From contig JAUYNO010000051.1 in NCBI GenBank assembly GCA_030696045.1, positions 62,001 through 126,000 of the forward strand: a stretch of DNA of 64,000 bases, given 5' to 3'. The notes below the pieces were generated by a model. That model saw nothing but the letters and a program-made list of their open reading frames with translations. It ran no database searches and was not told the DNA's origin. Positions within the stretch are counted from its first letter, which is position 1. Each line of letters begins with the position of its first letter. Shown here one piece after another: positions 55,601 to 64,000 of the stretch. The position numbers and the translations under genes were made by a program. This DNA is from Stagnimonas sp. Lineage in GTDB: Bacteria; Pseudomonadota; Gammaproteobacteria; Nevskiales; Nevskiaceae.

Positions 55601-57841
55601 ATGCTGGACCTGTTCCGCATCGAGGCGGAGACCCAGACCCAGGTGCTGGTCGATGGGCTGTTGGCGCTCGAACGCGATCCCACCGCCGCCGAGCAGCTCG
55701 AAGCCTGCATGCGCGCGGCGCATTCGCTCAAGGGTGCCGCGCGCATCGTCGGCGTTCCGGTCGGCGTCAGCCTGTCGCACAGCATGGAGGACTGCTTCGT
55801 CGCCGCCCAGCGCGGCAACATCCGGCTCGGTCAGCGGCACATCGATCTGCTCTTGCGAGGCGTCGATCTGCTGAGCCAGCTGGCGAAAACGCCGGAGCTT
55901 GAACTCGGCCAGTGGACCGATGCGAAGCAGGCGGAGGTGAGCGCCTTCATCAGCGCACTGAGTCTGGCGCTCACCGCACCTGCGGCCGCCGAACCCAGTG
56001 CGCCGGCAGCGCCCGCTGCCAGCGCACCGACGGTGGCCGCTGCTCCGGCGGCGGCGCCCGCCGACACCGACGTCCGCGCCACCGGCGCTGGCGCCGACCG
56101 CATCCTGCGGGTCACGGCGGACAATCTGAACCGCCTGCTGGGCCTGGCTGGCGAGTCGCTGGTGGAATCGCGCTGGCTCAAGCCGTTTGCCGAATCGCTG
56201 CTGCGGCTCAAGCGCCAGCAGCAGGACAGCGCCAAGAGCCTGGAGACCTTGCGCGAGGCGCTGTCGGGCCAGGCCCTGGGGGAGCAGGCGCAGACGGCGC
56301 TGGCCGAGACCCTGACCAAGATGATCGAGAGCCGGCAGGTCCTGGCCCAGCGTCTGGTCGAGCTGGAGCTGTACGACCACCGCGCGGCCAATCTGGCGCA
56401 CCGGCTCTACACCGAGGCCCTGGCCTGTCGCATGCGACCGTTCGCCGACGGCATCCAGGCATTTCCCCGCATGGTCCGCGATGTCGGCCATGCGCTCGGC
56501 AAGCAGGTCCGGCTGGAACTGATCGGCGAGGCCACCCAGGTTGACCGCGACATTCTCGAAAAGCTGGATGCGCCGCTGGGGCATCTGCTGCGCAACGCGG
56601 TAGATCACGGCATCGACACACCGGAGCAGCGCCGCGCCGCCGGCAAGCCGGAAGTCGGCGTCATCCGCCTGGAAGCGCGCCACAGCGCCGGCATGTTGCA
56701 GATCATCGTCGCCGACGACGGTCGCGGCGTGGACCTCGACCGCGTCCGTGCCGCGATTGTCGAGCGCAAGCTCACCAATGCCGAGACCGCCGCCCGGCTG
56801 AGCGAGGCGGAGCTGCTGGAATTCCTGTTCCTGCCCGGTTTCAGCATGAAGGGCAGCGTCACCGAGATCTCCGGCCGCGGCGTCGGCCTGGACGCGGTGC
56901 AGAACATGGTCAAGCAGGTGCGCGGCACCGTTCGCATCAGCTCCCAGCCGGGCCTTGGCACCCGCTTCCTGCTGCAGCTGCCCTTGACCCTGTCCGTGGT
57001 CCGCACCTTGCTGGTTGATATCGGCGGCGAGGCCTATGCCTTCCCGCTCGCCTACATCGTCCATACCCTCAAGCTGCCGAAAGACAAAATCGAGCTGCTC
57101 GAAGGCCGCCAGCACTTCACCCTTGGCGGCCGTCAGGTGGGGCTGGTCGCCGCCAGCCAGGTGCTCGGCGGCGATGCCGCCGGGCCGGTCGGCGAGGAAC
57201 TGCCGGTGATCGTGGTCGGCGACCAGGGCAACAGCTACGGCCTGGTGGTGGATCGCTTCCGGGGCGAGCGCGAGCTGGTGGTGCAGCCGCTCGATGCGCG
57301 GCTCGGCAAGATCAAGGACATCAGTTCCGGCGCGCTGATGGAAGACGGCTCGCCGGTGCTGATCGTCGATGTCGAAGACCTGCTGCGCTCGGTGGACAAG
57401 CTGGTCTCGGCTGGTCAGCTGAACAAGATCCAGCGTCAGGGCGCTGGGCTCCCGGGCAAGGCTCGTCGGCGGGTGCTGGTGGTCGATGATTCGCTCACGG
57501 TGCGCGAGCTGGAACGCAAGCTGCTGAGCGGACGCGGCTACGAGGTCGAGATCGCCGTCGACGGCATGGACGGCTGGAACGCAGTGCGCACCGGCCACTT
57601 CCATCTGGTGATTTCCGATATCGACATGCCCCGGATGGACGGCATCGAACTGGTGAGCCTGATAAAAAAAGACCCTAACCTGAAGTCGATCCCGGTGATG
57701 ATCGTGTCCTACAAGGACCGGGAGGAAGACCGCCAGCGCGGGCTCGAAGCCGGTGCCGACTATTACCTGACCAAGGGCAGCTTCCACGACGAAACCCTGC
57801 TGCAGGCGGTGGCCGACCTGATCGGCGCGGCGGAAGCATGA
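55601..57841 (+). CDS. wspE: Hybrid chemotaxis histidine kinase CheA-REC (WspE)
   Basis: 746 residues from the ATG at 55601, 11 bases after wspD. The Hpt domain (about 1-115) has the phosphorylated H41 in [14 protein letters not shown]. An Ala/Pro linker, dimerisation region and HATPase ([32 protein letters not shown]) follow. Then come a CheW-like domain (about 460-595) and a C-terminal receiver (about 620-740; [33 protein letters not shown]). WspE autophosphorylates under control of WspA and should pass phosphate to WspR, WspF and possibly the REC-cyclase at 46968. Confidence 0.95.
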   Translation: MLDLFRIEAETQTQVLVDGLLALERDPTAAEQLEACMRAAHSLKGAARIVGVPVGVSLSHSMEDCFVAAQRGNIRLGQRHIDLLLRGVDLLSQLAKTPELELGQWTDAKQAEVSAFISALSLALTAPAAAEPSAPAAPAASAPTVAAAPAAAPADTDVRATGAGADRILRVTADNLNRLLGLAGESLVESRWLKPFAESLLRLKRQQQDSAKSLETLREALSGQALGEQAQTALAETLTKMIESRQVLAQRLVELELYDHRAANLAHRLYTEALACRMRPFADGIQAFPRMVRDVGHALGKQVRLELIGEATQVDRDILEKLDAPLGHLLRNAVDHGIDTPEQRRAAGKPEVGVIRLEARHSAGMLQIIVADDGRGVDLDRVRAAIVERKLTNAETAARLSEAELLEFLFLPGFSMKGSVTEISGRGVGLDAVQNMVKQVRGTVRISSQPGLGTRFLLQLPLTLSVVRTLLVDIGGEAYAFPLAYIVHTLKLPKDKIELLEGRQHFTLGGRQVGLVAASQVLGGDAAGPVGEELPVIVVGDQGNSYGLVVDRFRGERELVVQPLDARLGKIKDISSGALMEDGSPVLIVDVEDLLRSVDKLVSAGQLNKIQRQGAGLPGKARRRVLVVDDSLTVRELERKLLSGRGYEVEIAVDGMDGWNAVRTGHFHLVISDIDMPRMDGIELVSLIKKDPNLKSIPVMIVSYKDREEDRQRGLEAGADYYLTKGSFHDETLLQAVADLIGAAEA

Positions 57842-58884
57842 GGATCGCCATCGTCAACGACCTGCCGCTGGCAGTGGAGGCCTTGCGCCGGGTGCTGGCC
57901 CTGAAGCCGGAGCACGAGCTGATCTGGGTCGCCCGCGATGGCGCCGAAGCGGTCGCGCTGTGCGCCCAACGGCCCCCCGATCTGGTGCTGATGGATCTGC
58001 TGATGCCGGTCATGGATGGTGTCGAAGCAACCCGCCAAATCATGGCGGCGACCCCCTGCGCGATCCTGGTGGTGACGGTCAGCGTCGGCGCCAACTCCTG
58101 GCGGGTGTTCGAGGCCATGGGCCATGGTGCGCTCGACGCGGTCGATACACCCAGCCTGGGCGGCGGCGACCCGGCGCAGTCGGCGGCGGCGCTGCTGGCC
58201 AAGATCGACATCATCGGCCGCATGATCGGCAGCCCGCACAGCAGCGCGCGCGCCGGCCGGCCGGCCGCTGCCGCCGGCCCCGTGGTCGGCGCGCAGGCGC
58301 TGCTGGCGATCGGCGCCTCGGCCGGCGGTCCGTCCGCGCTGGCCACGCTGCTGGGTGGACTGCCTAAGGATTTTCCGGCGGCGGTGATCATCGTCCAGCA
58401 CGTTGATCGCGAGTTCGCCGCCGGCATGGCCGAGTGGCTCGGGCGCGAATCGCCGCTGCCGGTGCGGGTCGCCAATGTCAATGACACCCCCTGCCCGGGA
58501 CAGGTCCTGCTCGCCGGCACCAACGACCACCTGCTGCTGCGTCGCAACGGCCGGCTGGCCTATGACCCGGAACCGCGCAGCCAGGTCTACCGCCCCTCGG
58601 TCGACGTGTTCTTCCACAGCGTGGTCCAGCACTGGCCGGGTCGGGCGGTGGGCGTGCTGCTGACCGGCATGGGTCGCGACGGCGCGCAGGGACTCAAGGC
58701 GTTGCGCGATCATGGCTGCCACACTATCGCCCAGGATCGCGCCAGCAGCGCGGTGTACGGCATGCCCAAGGCGGCGGCGGCGATCGGCGCCGCCACCGAA
58801 ATCCTGCCCTTGGCGCGCATCGCCGAGCGGCTGACCCAGCTTTTCGCCGGCGGCGCCGGCGTCGTGAATGGAGTCCGACCATGA
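57838..58884 (+). CDS. wspF: Chemoreceptor glutamate methylesterase (WspF, CheB type)
   Basis: 348 residues with an N-terminal receiver (D53 in LVLMDLLMP) and the CheB esterase domain. Its catalytic triad is S161 ([10 protein letters not shown]), H188 (VQHVDREFA) and D281 (TGMGRDGA). It removes methyl groups from WspA when phosphorylated and so resets the system; wspF loss in Pseudomonas gives constitutive WspR activity. It is coupled by ATGA overlaps to both wspE and wspR. All catalytic residues are intact. Confidence 0.95.
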   Translation: MRIAIVNDLPLAVEALRRVLALKPEHELIWVARDGAEAVALCAQRPPDLVLMDLLMPVMDGVEATRQIMAATPCAILVVTVSVGANSWRVFEAMGHGALDAVDTPSLGGGDPAQSAAALLAKIDIIGRMIGSPHSSARAGRPAAAAGPVVGAQALLAIGASAGGPSALATLLGGLPKDFPAAVIIVQHVDREFAAGMAEWLGRESPLPVRVANVNDTPCPGQVLLAGTNDHLLLRRNGRLAYDPEPRSQVYRPSVDVFFHSVVQHWPGRAVGVLLTGMGRDGAQGLKALRDHGCHTIAQDRASSAVYGMPKAAAAIGAATEILPLARIAERLTQLFAGGAGVVNGVRP

Positions 58885-59924
58885 GCGCATCCACCCCCGA
58901 AACGGCCGCCCCCGAACCCGGCATCGACCCCGCCAGCAGCGAGTACGCGGTGCGAGTACTGCTGGTCGACGACCAGCCCATGATCGGCGAGGCGGTGCGC
59001 CGCGCGCTGCTCGGCCAGGCGCAACTGGAGTACCACTACTGCGGCGATCCCGCCGCCGCGCTCGATACCGCCGTGCGGGTGCGCCCGACCGTGATCCTGC
59101 AGGACCTGGTGATGCCCGGCATTGACGGCCTGACCCTGGTGCGCCGCTACCGCGAGCTGCCGGCCACCCGCGACATCCCGATCATCGTGCTGTCGACCAA
59201 GGAAGACCCGGCGGTGAAGAGCGAGGCCTTCGCCAGCGGCGCCAACGACTATCTGGTGAAACTGCCGGACAACATCGAGCTGATCGCCCGCATCCGCCAC
59301 CACTCGCGCGCCCACCTCAACCAGCTGCAGCGCGATGCCGCTTATCGCGCCCTGCACGAGAGCCAGCTGCAGCTGATCGCGATCAACGCCGAGCTGAAAC
59401 GGCTGACCCATGTCGATGGCCTGACCGGACTCAGCAACCGTCGCTATTGCGACGAGTACCTGGACCAGGAATGGCGGCGCGCCGCGCGCGAGCAGCTGCC
59501 GCTGGCGGTGTTGATGGTCGATGTCGATTCCTTCAAGCGCTACAACGATCACTACGGCCATCTCGCCGGCGACGAAACCCTGAAAGCGGTGGCGCAGGCG
59601 CTGCAGGCCGGCTGCGAACGCCCGAGCGATCTGGCGGCACGCTTCGGCGGTGAGGAGTTCATCGTCATCCTGCCGGGTTGTCCGACCGCCGATGCGGTCG
59701 CCATGGGCAACAAGCTGTGCCGCGCGGTTGCGGCGCTGGCGATCAGCCATGTCGCCTCGCTGGCCGCCGGGCACGTCACCGTGAGCATCGGCGCGGCCGC
59801 GACCCGGCCCCAACCCGGCAGCTCACCGCTGCAGCTGATCCAGCTCGCCGATCAGGCGCTGTACCGGGCCAAGGAAGGCGGTCGCAACCAGGTTGCCAGC
59901 AGCGCTTCTGAAGCCTCCGACTAG
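58881..59924 (+). CDS. wspR: Response regulator diguanylate cyclase WspR
   Basis: 347 residues. The receiver (about 24-145) has D75 in ILQDLVMP. A short coiled-coil linker (about 150-175) leads to a GGDEF domain beginning [13 protein letters not shown]. The active site GGEEF (256-260) and inhibitory site RPSD (247-250) are intact, so it should make c-di-GMP when phosphorylated. It is the last gene of the nine-gene operon and ends in a TAG that overlaps the TAG of the convergent exopolysaccharide gene. Confidence 0.96.
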   Translation: MSASTPETAAPEPGIDPASSEYAVRVLLVDDQPMIGEAVRRALLGQAQLEYHYCGDPAAALDTAVRVRPTVILQDLVMPGIDGLTLVRRYRELPATRDIPIIVLSTKEDPAVKSEAFASGANDYLVKLPDNIELIARIRHHSRAHLNQLQRDAAYRALHESQLQLIAINAELKRLTHVDGLTGLSNRRYCDEYLDQEWRRAAREQLPLAVLMVDVDSFKRYNDHYGHLAGDETLKAVAQALQAGCERPSDLAARFGGEEFIVILPGCPTADAVAMGNKLCRAVAALAISHVASLAAGHVTVSIGAAATRPQPGSSPLQLIQLADQALYRAKEGGRNQVASSASEASD

Positions 59925-61129
59925 TAGTTCAGCCGCGCTCCGTACTGATACAGAAAATCGACACCAATGGTGCTGTACGTATAGTCGCTGTTCAGCGCAT
60001 TGGAGCCACGCCGCTCGTGGCGGTACTCGGGCAGCACGCTGAAGCGGTAGAACGGCCGGTAGTCAGCGCCCAGGCTCAGGCTCAGCAGGTCGTCGCTGCG
60101 CGGCTCCCCCGCAGCGGCAATGCCGGAGGCACCGCGATAGTCGGACTGTACCCGTTGCAGCGCCGCCGCGAACGACAGCTTGGCGGAGTAGCGCCAGTCG
60201 GCGCTCAGGCTCAGGCCCAGATTCTCGACGTAGTTGGCGTTGACCTCTTCGACGTAATAGAGATCCCGGTAGGCCTCGGCCTTCAGCCGCGTGCGGCCGG
60301 ACAGGCGCCGGGTGTAGCCGAGCCGGCCGGTGAGGCCGGAGAAGTCGGCGACGTCGGCGACGTCGTGGCGGCGCTGGGTGTAGCCCAGCTGCGCGGCGAA
60401 GTCCGACAGGCCGCTGGGCGTGTAGCCGGCGCGGAGGATCAGCGAGCGCTGCCGGTAGTCCTTTTCCCGGCCGTCGCCGGGCAGCACTACGCGGCTCGGG
60501 AACTCGCCTTCCACCTGGCGCAGGAACAGCCCCAGCGAGGAGTAGCCGTTGCGTCGGTACTCGCCGCCGACCTCGGCGCCAGTCTCGGTCAGGTCGTAGT
60601 CCCGGGAACTCAGCAGCGAGGCGCGGCTGGCATACCGGTCGCCCCGGGCGCTGGCAGTCCAGCGCGGGGTCAGGGCGTAGCGCAGCTCGGCGCTGGCGGT
60701 ATCCAGCCGCACGAAGCCGGGCTGGGTGTCGTCGCGATAGGCGAAATTCTCCAGCCGGCGCTGGCGCCCGGCCTTGAGCTCCGCGCCCCAGTTGGCGCCG
60801 TAGGCAAGCCTCGCCTCGGCGGCCAGCCGGTAGCGGTCGTGATCGAGCTGGTCCTGGTCGGCGTAATCGACGTGGTCGTACTCGCCACGGAACTCGACGC
60901 TCTGCAGGCTGTGCCGCAGCGTCAGCCGCGCACCGGCGCCGTACTGGCTGAGGGTGTCGGAGACCTTGGGCGCGGCGCCGACGCCGGGCTGATCGGGTGC
61001 GCGAAAGATGTTGTCGTCGTTGCGCAGCTCGGCATGGGCCGAAGGCTTGAGTTCCAGCGACAAGGCCTGCGCGGCGGGCGCGGCCAGCAGGGCGACGAGC
61101 GCCCAGGCCGCGCCGTGGCGATGGCGCAC
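59921..61129 (-). CDS. EpsL-like outer-membrane beta-barrel for exopolysaccharide export
   Basis: 402 residues from a GTG at 61129 (MRHRHGAAWALVALLAAPAAQA), a signal peptide. The rest is a repeated strand pattern with many Arg/Tyr/Asp pairs (SLILRAGYTPSGLSDFAAQL; RLGYTRRLSGRTRLKAEAYR), as in the EpsL family of exopolysaccharide-operon barrel proteins. It ends YQYGARLNY. It lies 5 bases after the GT2 gene, which supports this start, and is the last gene of a minus-strand exopolysaccharide cluster. The barrel prediction is firm; the EpsL name is by pattern and context. Confidence 0.8.
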   Translation of the reverse strand: MRHRHGAAWALVALLAAPAAQALSLELKPSAHAELRNDDNIFRAPDQPGVGAAPKVSDTLSQYGAGARLTLRHSLQSVEFRGEYDHVDYADQDQLDHDRYRLAAEARLAYGANWGAELKAGRQRRLENFAYRDDTQPGFVRLDTASAELRYALTPRWTASARGDRYASRASLLSSRDYDLTETGAEVGGEYRRNGYSSLGLFLRQVEGEFPSRVVLPGDGREKDYRQRSLILRAGYTPSGLSDFAAQLGYTQRRHDVADVADFSGLTGRLGYTRRLSGRTRLKAEAYRDLYYVEEVNANYVENLGLSLSADWRYSAKLSFAAALQRVQSDYRGASGIAAAGEPRSDDLLSLSLGADYRPFYRFSVLPEYRHERRGSNALNSDYTYSTIGVDFLYQYGARLNY

Positions 61130-61134
61130 CGGCT

Positions 61135-62076
61135 TCAGTCCGACCTGCCGCCGGCCACGTCGCCGCGCAGCAGGCGTCGCGGCAGGCGCTTCAGCTGCCC
61201 CAGCTGCCAGGCATGCAGACGCTGGCGGAAGTCGCCCTCGTCGAACTGGGGATCGCCGCGCCACATGCTGTGGAAGTAGGCGCCGATGAGGATCAGGCCA
61301 CCGATCACATAGGGCTTCTCGCGCATGCGGAACAGGCCCGAAGCGATCATGTACAGCGGGTGGTAGCCGGCGAACCAGTTGCCACGCCCCTGGCGCACGC
61401 GGCCCTTGTACACATTCTTGTCGGAGCTGCCCATGATCCGGTGGTGGATCAGCCGCGCCTCGGGGTGGTGGAAGGACAGGGTCTTCCAGCCCAGATTGCG
61501 GCACATGTGCCAGTCGAGGGTGTCCCATAGGATGGTCTGGCGGAAGCCGCCGATGGCCTCGAAGGCCTCGCGCCGGTACAGCTTGAACTGGCCGGCGACC
61601 ATGGCGTCGAGCATGAACTCCTCGACATAGCCATCACCCTCGGGCCGGAACACCTTGCCGGAGCAGGCGGCGAGTTGGGGATCGGCTTCCAGCCGGCCCA
61701 GCACCGTCTCGATGTAGCGCGGCCCGAAGGACATGTCGCCGTCGAGCTTGGTGATGTACTGCCATTCCTTGTCGAGGATCTGCTCGCGGCCGTAGTCGAA
61801 GGTCACCACCACGCCCTTGCCGACCTGGCGGAAGCCGCGGTTGTCGCGCTTCACCAGCCGGATCCAGGGATGCCGCGCCGAGAACTCGGTGACGATGTCC
61901 GGCGTCGCGTCGGTGGAGCCGTCGTCGACCACCACGACCTCCTGCGGCTGCCAGGTCTGGATCGTCAGCGACTCCAGCGTCAGCCGCAGGTATTTCTGCT
62001 CGTCACGCACCGGCATGATGATCACCAGCGGCACCACGCGCTGGCCGGGCTTGGGCGTTTCGCTCGTCGCTGCCAT
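61135..62076 (-). CDS. Family 2 glycosyltransferase
   Basis: A 313-residue GT-A-fold enzyme. The nucleotide-sugar site begins VIIMPVRDEQKYLRLTLESL, followed by VVDDGSTDATPDIV, and the metal-binding motif is KLDGDMSF. A later EFMLDAMVAGQFKLYRREAF and the WDTLDWHMC acceptor region follow. The C-terminus has no long membrane segment. It starts one base before the WcaJ-type gene ends, so the two are coupled. The sugar is unknown. Confidence 0.9.
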   Translation of the reverse strand: MAATSETPKPGQRVVPLVIIMPVRDEQKYLRLTLESLTIQTWQPQEVVVVDDGSTDATPDIVTEFSARHPWIRLVKRDNRGFRQVGKGVVVTFDYGREQILDKEWQYITKLDGDMSFGPRYIETVLGRLEADPQLAACSGKVFRPEGDGYVEEFMLDAMVAGQFKLYRREAFEAIGGFRQTILWDTLDWHMCRNLGWKTLSFHHPEARLIHHRIMGSSDKNVYKGRVRQGRGNWFAGYHPLYMIASGLFRMREKPYVIGGLILIGAYFHSMWRGDPQFDEGDFRQRLHAWQLGQLKRLPRRLLRGDVAGGRSD

Positions 62077-62077
62077 C

Positions 62078-63457
62078 TCAGAACGCCATGTCGTCGCGGA
62101 AGACGAGCACGACGGTGCGCACGATGATCTTGATATCGAACCAGGGCGACCAGTTGCGGATGTATTCGAGGTCGAAGCGGATGCGCTCTTCCATCAATTC
62201 GATGTTGGCGGTCTCGCCGCGCAGGCCGTTGACCTGGGCCCAGCCGGTGACACCGGGCTTGACCTTGTGGCGCAGCATGTAGCGCTTCACTTCCCTGCGC
62301 GAATTCTCGTTGAGCGCGACCGGGTGCGGGCGCGGGCCGACCACGCTCATCTCGCCTTTCACCACGTTCCAGAACTGCGGCAGTTCATCCAGCGAGGTCT
62401 TGCGGATGATGTGGCCGACCCGGGTGATGCGGTTGTCGTGGCGGCTGGCCTGCTTGGTATCGGACTCGGTGTTGACCACCATCGAGCGGAACTTGTAAAC
62501 CTCGAAGCGCTTGCCATTGAGGCCGTAGCGCACCTGCTTGAACAGCGCCGGTCCGGGCGAGGACAGCTTCACCGCGAGGGCGATGCCGAGCAGCACCGGG
62601 ATCAGCCCGATCAGCGCCAGGATGCCGAAGGCGATGTCGAACACCCGCTTGACCAGGCCGTCGACCCCGTAGAAAGGGGTCTCGGCCAGCTGCAGCACCG
62701 GCACCCCCTCGAACTCGCCGACCTTGGCCTTGAGCATCGAGAACACGAAGAAGTCCGGCACGTAGTAGAGCGAGGCGGTGGTGTCACCGAGGGCGTCCAG
62801 CGATTCGATGGCGCGGCGGGAGCCGGAGTCCGGCAGCACCACGAACACCACCTGCACGTTGTGGTCCTTGACGTACTGGGCCGACTCGCTGGCCTTGCCC
62901 AGCAGCCGCACTCCGGGAATGCCGCCGCCGGTGCGGCTCTCGTCCCGGTCGTCGAAATAGCCCAGCAGCTTGTAGCCGCTGGAGCGCGACAGCTTCTCGC
63001 CCAGCACCCGCGCCGAATCATTGGCGAAGACGATGATGGCACTGCGGCCCTCGGCGGAGTCTGGCACCAGCCCGCGCAGGACCAGCATCGACAGCAGGTG
63101 CACGCCCAGCAGCACCAGGGGCGTGGTCAGGAACCAGACCAGCAGCACCACGCGCGAATAGCTCTCGGCGCTGCGGCTGAAGAAGCCGAGGAACAGCAGG
63201 GCGGCGACGATCCAGCTCCAGTCGATCAACACCCGGGTGCCAATGCTGCCGGCCTGGGTCGGCCGCCATGGCGTGGTCAGCTCGTGGCGGCGCAGCAGCA
63301 GGTAGGCGAGCAGGCCGGCGATCAGTTGCAGCAGCTGGTACTGGGCCTCGAACGGCTGCCGGTACAGCCACGCCAGCAGGTACAGATAGCCGACCACGGT
63401 CAGGGCGTAGACCATGCCGTGAAAGACAGAAGCGCGTGTGCTGGGATTGTTGTTCAC
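62078..63457 (-). CDS. Undecaprenyl-phosphate glycosylphosphotransferase (WcaJ type)
   Basis: About 459 residues from the GTG at 63457; a TTG at 63511 and an ATG at 63415 are alternatives. There are four or five N-terminal membrane helices, a CoA-binding-like Rossmann region (LLGYFDDRDES), then the bacterial sugar transferase domain. That domain carries PALFKQVRYGLNGKRFEVYK, FRSM, KTSLDELPQFWNVVKGEM, VGPRPHPV and KPGVTGWAQVNGLRG. It transfers a sugar phosphate, usually glucose-1-phosphate, to undecaprenyl phosphate as the first step of exopolysaccharide repeat assembly. Confidence 0.94.
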   Translation of the reverse strand: MNNNPSTRASVFHGMVYALTVVGYLYLLAWLYRQPFEAQYQLLQLIAGLLAYLLLRRHELTTPWRPTQAGSIGTRVLIDWSWIVAALLFLGFFSRSAESYSRVVLLVWFLTTPLVLLGVHLLSMLVLRGLVPDSAEGRSAIIVFANDSARVLGEKLSRSSGYKLLGYFDDRDESRTGGGIPGVRLLGKASESAQYVKDHNVQVVFVVLPDSGSRRAIESLDALGDTTASLYYVPDFFVFSMLKAKVGEFEGVPVLQLAETPFYGVDGLVKRVFDIAFGILALIGLIPVLLGIALAVKLSSPGPALFKQVRYGLNGKRFEVYKFRSMVVNTESDTKQASRHDNRITRVGHIIRKTSLDELPQFWNVVKGEMSVVGPRPHPVALNENSRREVKRYMLRHKVKPGVTGWAQVNGLRGETANIELMEERIRFDLEYIRNWSPWFDIKIIVRTVVLVFRDDMAF

Positions 63458-63524
63458 GGCCGCCGGGCGCTGGGGGTGCCACCGGTTCGCATTATGCCCT
63501 CGGGACTGCAAGCTGGAGCGGCCA

Positions 63525-64000
63525 TCAGGGGCGCTCGGGGGTGCCGGGTTCGGCCCGTACCCGCCGCAGCGGCAGGCTGAGCAGGAACGGCAGGTCGTGC
63601 ACGAAGTAGCGCACGAACAGGCGGCGCGGCTCGTGCAGCAGGCGCCAGAACCATTCCAGATACAACTTCTGGAACAGCATCGGCGCCCGCGCCTGGTGGC
63701 CGGAAATCCAGGTGAACAGCGCGCCCACCGCCCAGCGGCATGGCGGCTGCAACTGCTCGCGGTACCGGTGCAGCCATTGCTCCTGGCGCGGCGCGCCGGT
63801 GCCCACGATCAAGAGGTCGGCGCCGGAGCCATTGATCTCGGCGATCATCGCCGCGTCGTCGCTGAAGTAGCCATCGTGGCAGCCGACCACGGCGATGTCC
63901 GGCCAGCGCTGGCGCAGCACTTCGGCGGCGGCAGCAGCCACGCCGGGCGGGCCGCCGAGAAAGTAGAACCGGGCACCGCGCGCCGCCAGCCGGCCGATGG
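63525..64000 (-). CDS. WecG/TagA/CpsF-type glycosyltransferase (partial, N-terminus outside window)
   Basis: The frame is open to the window edge and reads ARFYFLGGPPGVAAAAAEVL, then VGCHDGYFSDDA, LLIVGTGAPRQEQWL, and CRWAVGALFTWISGHQARAP followed by EWFWRLLHEPRRLFVRY. This is the conserved C-terminal two-thirds of the GT26 family, which adds the second sugar (for example ManNAcA or Gal) to lipid-linked intermediates. It is upstream of the WcaJ-type gene on the same strand and fits an exopolysaccharide operon that continues beyond the window. Confidence 0.93.
   Translation of the reverse strand, partial: IGRLAARGARFYFLGGPPGVAAAAAEVLRQRWPDIAVVGCHDGYFSDDAAMIAEINGSGADLLIVGTGAPRQEQWLHRYREQLQPPCRWAVGALFTWISGHQARAPMLFQKLYLEWFWRLLHEPRRLFVRYFVHDLPFLLSLPLRRVRAEPGTPERP

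Noticed and set aside
61130-61528. N-terminal extension of the EpsL-like gene to 61528
   Set aside because: It overlaps the GT2 gene in another frame; the GTG at 61129 gives a normal signal peptide and follows the GT2 stop.

Overview
The window is a high-GC, gene-dense bacterial chromosome segment. Its gene content points to a gammaproteobacterium, most likely in the Lysobacterales (Xanthomonadales). The pointers are gatC-gatA-gatB divergent from mreBCD-mrdA-rodA-mltB-rlpA-dacA-lipB, a complete mla operon, a DUF1820 gene, metX-metW, and short intergenic inverted-repeat elements of a kind I associate with that order. No rRNA, tRNA, CRISPR array, phage or transposase gene is visible.

Layout. 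1-4484 (minus): a cut-off SET-domain gene, hslO (Hsp33) and gatBAC. 4643-14511 (plus): the rod-shape and peptidoglycan cluster ending in lipB, with two copies of a ~140 bp palindromic element (7154-7290, 13721-13861). 14526-18826: a small lipoprotein and mlaFEDCBA for phospholipid transport. 18883-22918 (minus): purL plus a displaced second copy of its 3' end. 23032-29066: NnrU, an ABM-fold protein, an XRE/MmyB regulator with two small membrane proteins, a peptidoglycan-binding protein, an MBL-fold hydrolase with DUF1820, and a diguanylate cyclase. 29078-40765: ilvA, proC, yggT, metXW, an outer-membrane barrel, a hydrolase, a secreted Gly/Thr-rich protein, an HTTM-DCC fusion, tatD and ilvD. 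40862-46947: a cNMP-binding patatin phospholipase, an acyl-CoA dehydrogenase, a secreted amidohydrolase and a pirin.

The most interesting region is 46968-59924. A nine-gene plus-strand operon holds a TonB-dependent receptor, a YfiR (DUF4154) protein and a full Wsp chemosensory set in the order wspA-B-C-D-E-F-R. The MCP (WspA) has a CHASE8-like periplasmic domain, the type that YfiR binds in the YfiN diguanylate cyclase, instead of the usual WspA sensor. The operon therefore looks like a hybrid in which an outer-membrane receptor and YfiR gate a chemosensory array that drives the diguanylate cyclase WspR. Divergent from it is an adenylate cyclase whose receiver domain closely resembles that of WspR, so WspE may have two outputs, c-di-GMP and cAMP. 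A decayed wspA 3' end and a long, hairpin-rich leader lie between the two arms. Convergent with wspR is an exopolysaccharide cluster (EpsL-like barrel, GT2, WcaJ-type glycosylphosphotransferase, WecG/TagA-type transferase) that is a plausible target of the pathway.

A second theme is duplicated gene ends. At mlaF/mlaE and at DUF1820/MBL a short insert is flanked by copies of the gene junction, and each has left a mini-ORF that keeps start-stop overlaps with both neighbours. The 3' ends of purL and wspA are also duplicated.
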